From Dysgonamonadaceae bacterium (GTDB lineage Bacteria > Bacteroidota > Bacteroidia > Bacteroidales > Azobacteroidaceae), in the NCBI GenBank assembly GCA_031287395.1, contig JAITTA010000081.1, positions 1 to 5,430 of the forward strand: 5,430 bases of DNA, given 5' to 3'. Of this stretch, positions 4,957 to 5,430 are shown one piece after another (position 1 is the first letter of the stretch; every line of letters starts with the position of its first letter). Made by a program: the position numbers and the translations under genes. Under the pieces are notes generated by a model that saw only the letters and a list, made by a program, of their open reading frames with translations, made no database searches and was not told the DNA's origin.

Positions 4957-5430
4957 ATGCCAAAACTGTCTGTGAAAAACTGGGCGGAAGCCGACCGCCC
5001 AAGAGAAAAAATGCTTCTTAAAGGCATTCATTCTTTATCGGATGCCGAACTGCTAGCGATTATCATTTCTTCCGGAAATAAGGAAGAAACGGCTGTTGAA
5101 CTGGCTCAACGGATTCTTCATTCGGTTGGGAATAGCCTCCATCAGTTAGGAAAAATTCCTGTTAAAAAATTAATCTCCGATTTCAAAGGAGTAGGAGACG
5201 CTAAGGCTGTCGGTATCGTTGCTGCCATGGAATTGGGGAAAAGAAGAAAAGCCGAGGAAATCCTCAAAAAGGACAAATTCACTTCCAGTAACGATATCTA
5301 CGAATATTTTTATCCCGTGTTCTGTGATTTGCCTCATGAAGAATTCTGGGTGGCCTTTCTGAATCGTTCGAACCGGGTGATAGATCGTTTAAAAATCAGT
5401 CAGGGGGGGATTTCCGAAACGGTTATCGAC
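4957..5430 (+). CDS. radC: RadC family (JAB/MPN-domain) protein, 5' part; runs off the window
   Basis: The reading frame opens at ATG 4957 and stays open to the window edge, giving 158 residues of a protein that is usually about 225-230 long. The N-terminus reads MPKLSVKNWAEADRPREKML, with the RadC hallmark DRPREK at 13-18, then SLSDAELLAIIISSG at 26-40 and a helix-hairpin-helix-like stretch FKGVGDAKAVGIVAAMELGKR at 76-96. The C-terminal metalloprotease-like domain begins at about residue 108 (FTSSNDIYEYF), continues with EEFWVAFLNRSNRVI at 128-142, and is cut at GGISETVID, before the expected HNHPSG metal-binding motif. RadC was once thought to act in DNA repair, but its biochemical role is unsettled. 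The start lies 10 bp after the efp stop, so co-transcription with efp is likely. It is truncated by the window, with no sign of being a broken gene. Confidence 0.93.
   Translation, partial: MPKLSVKNWAEADRPREKMLLKGIHSLSDAELLAIIISSGNKEETAVELAQRILHSVGNSLHQLGKIPVKKLISDFKGVGDAKAVGIVAAMELGKRRKAEEILKKDKFTSSNDIYEYFYPVFCDLPHEEFWVAFLNRSNRVIDRLKISQGGISETVID

Noticed and set aside
4458..5027. A 189-codon minus-strand open frame opposite efp and the start of radC
   Set aside because: It is antisense to two clear genes, its translation has no recognisable domain, and it is low-complexity in Phe, Ser and Arg as expected from a shadow frame.

Overview
The window looks like core chromosome of a Bacteroidetes bacterium, most likely in the order Bacteroidales. 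Three things support this. Each of the three likely transcription starts carries a perfect TAnnTTTG box with an upstream TTTG or TTG, which is the Bacteroidetes-type promoter. No start codon has a clear Shine-Dalgarno sequence. The protein sequences (L34, EF-P, RluD-like synthase, Ddl, acyltransferase) read as Bacteroidales versions. The moderate GC content and the octamer repeat make an Odoribacter/Butyricimonas-like genus my guess, but this is memory-based and weak.

Layout from left to right. Positions 1-72 hold an array of the octamer GTAAGACY that begins at the window edge and probably continues beyond it. Positions 91-3915 hold a compact minus-strand operon. In transcription order it encodes a membrane-anchored PASTA-domain protein, an RluD/RluA-family pseudouridine synthase, D-alanine--D-alanine ligase and a PlsB/PlsC-like acyltransferase. 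The genes are 5 bp apart, overlapping by 8 bp, and 3 bp apart. A likely promoter lies just upstream at 3938-3967. A likely intrinsic terminator at 3971-4006 separates this operon from rpmH (50 aa, 4029-4181), also on the minus strand. Positions 4182-4382 form a divergent intergenic region with back-to-back promoters for rpmH (leftward) and efp (rightward). Between them lie A/T tracts at about helical spacing, and an inverted repeat sits inside the efp promoter. efp (4383-4946) is followed after 10 bp by radC (from 4957), which runs off the right edge.

The genes fall into two themes. Translation is represented by rpmH, efp and the 23S rRNA-type pseudouridine synthase. Cell-envelope construction is represented by Ddl, the PASTA protein and the acyltransferase. 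I see no mobile element, CRISPR array, tRNA/rRNA gene or obvious novel defence system. The observations most worth a second look are the octamer array, the PGKGP loop of EF-P, the H-x5-D spacing in the acyltransferase active-site motif, and the architecture of the divergent promoter region.
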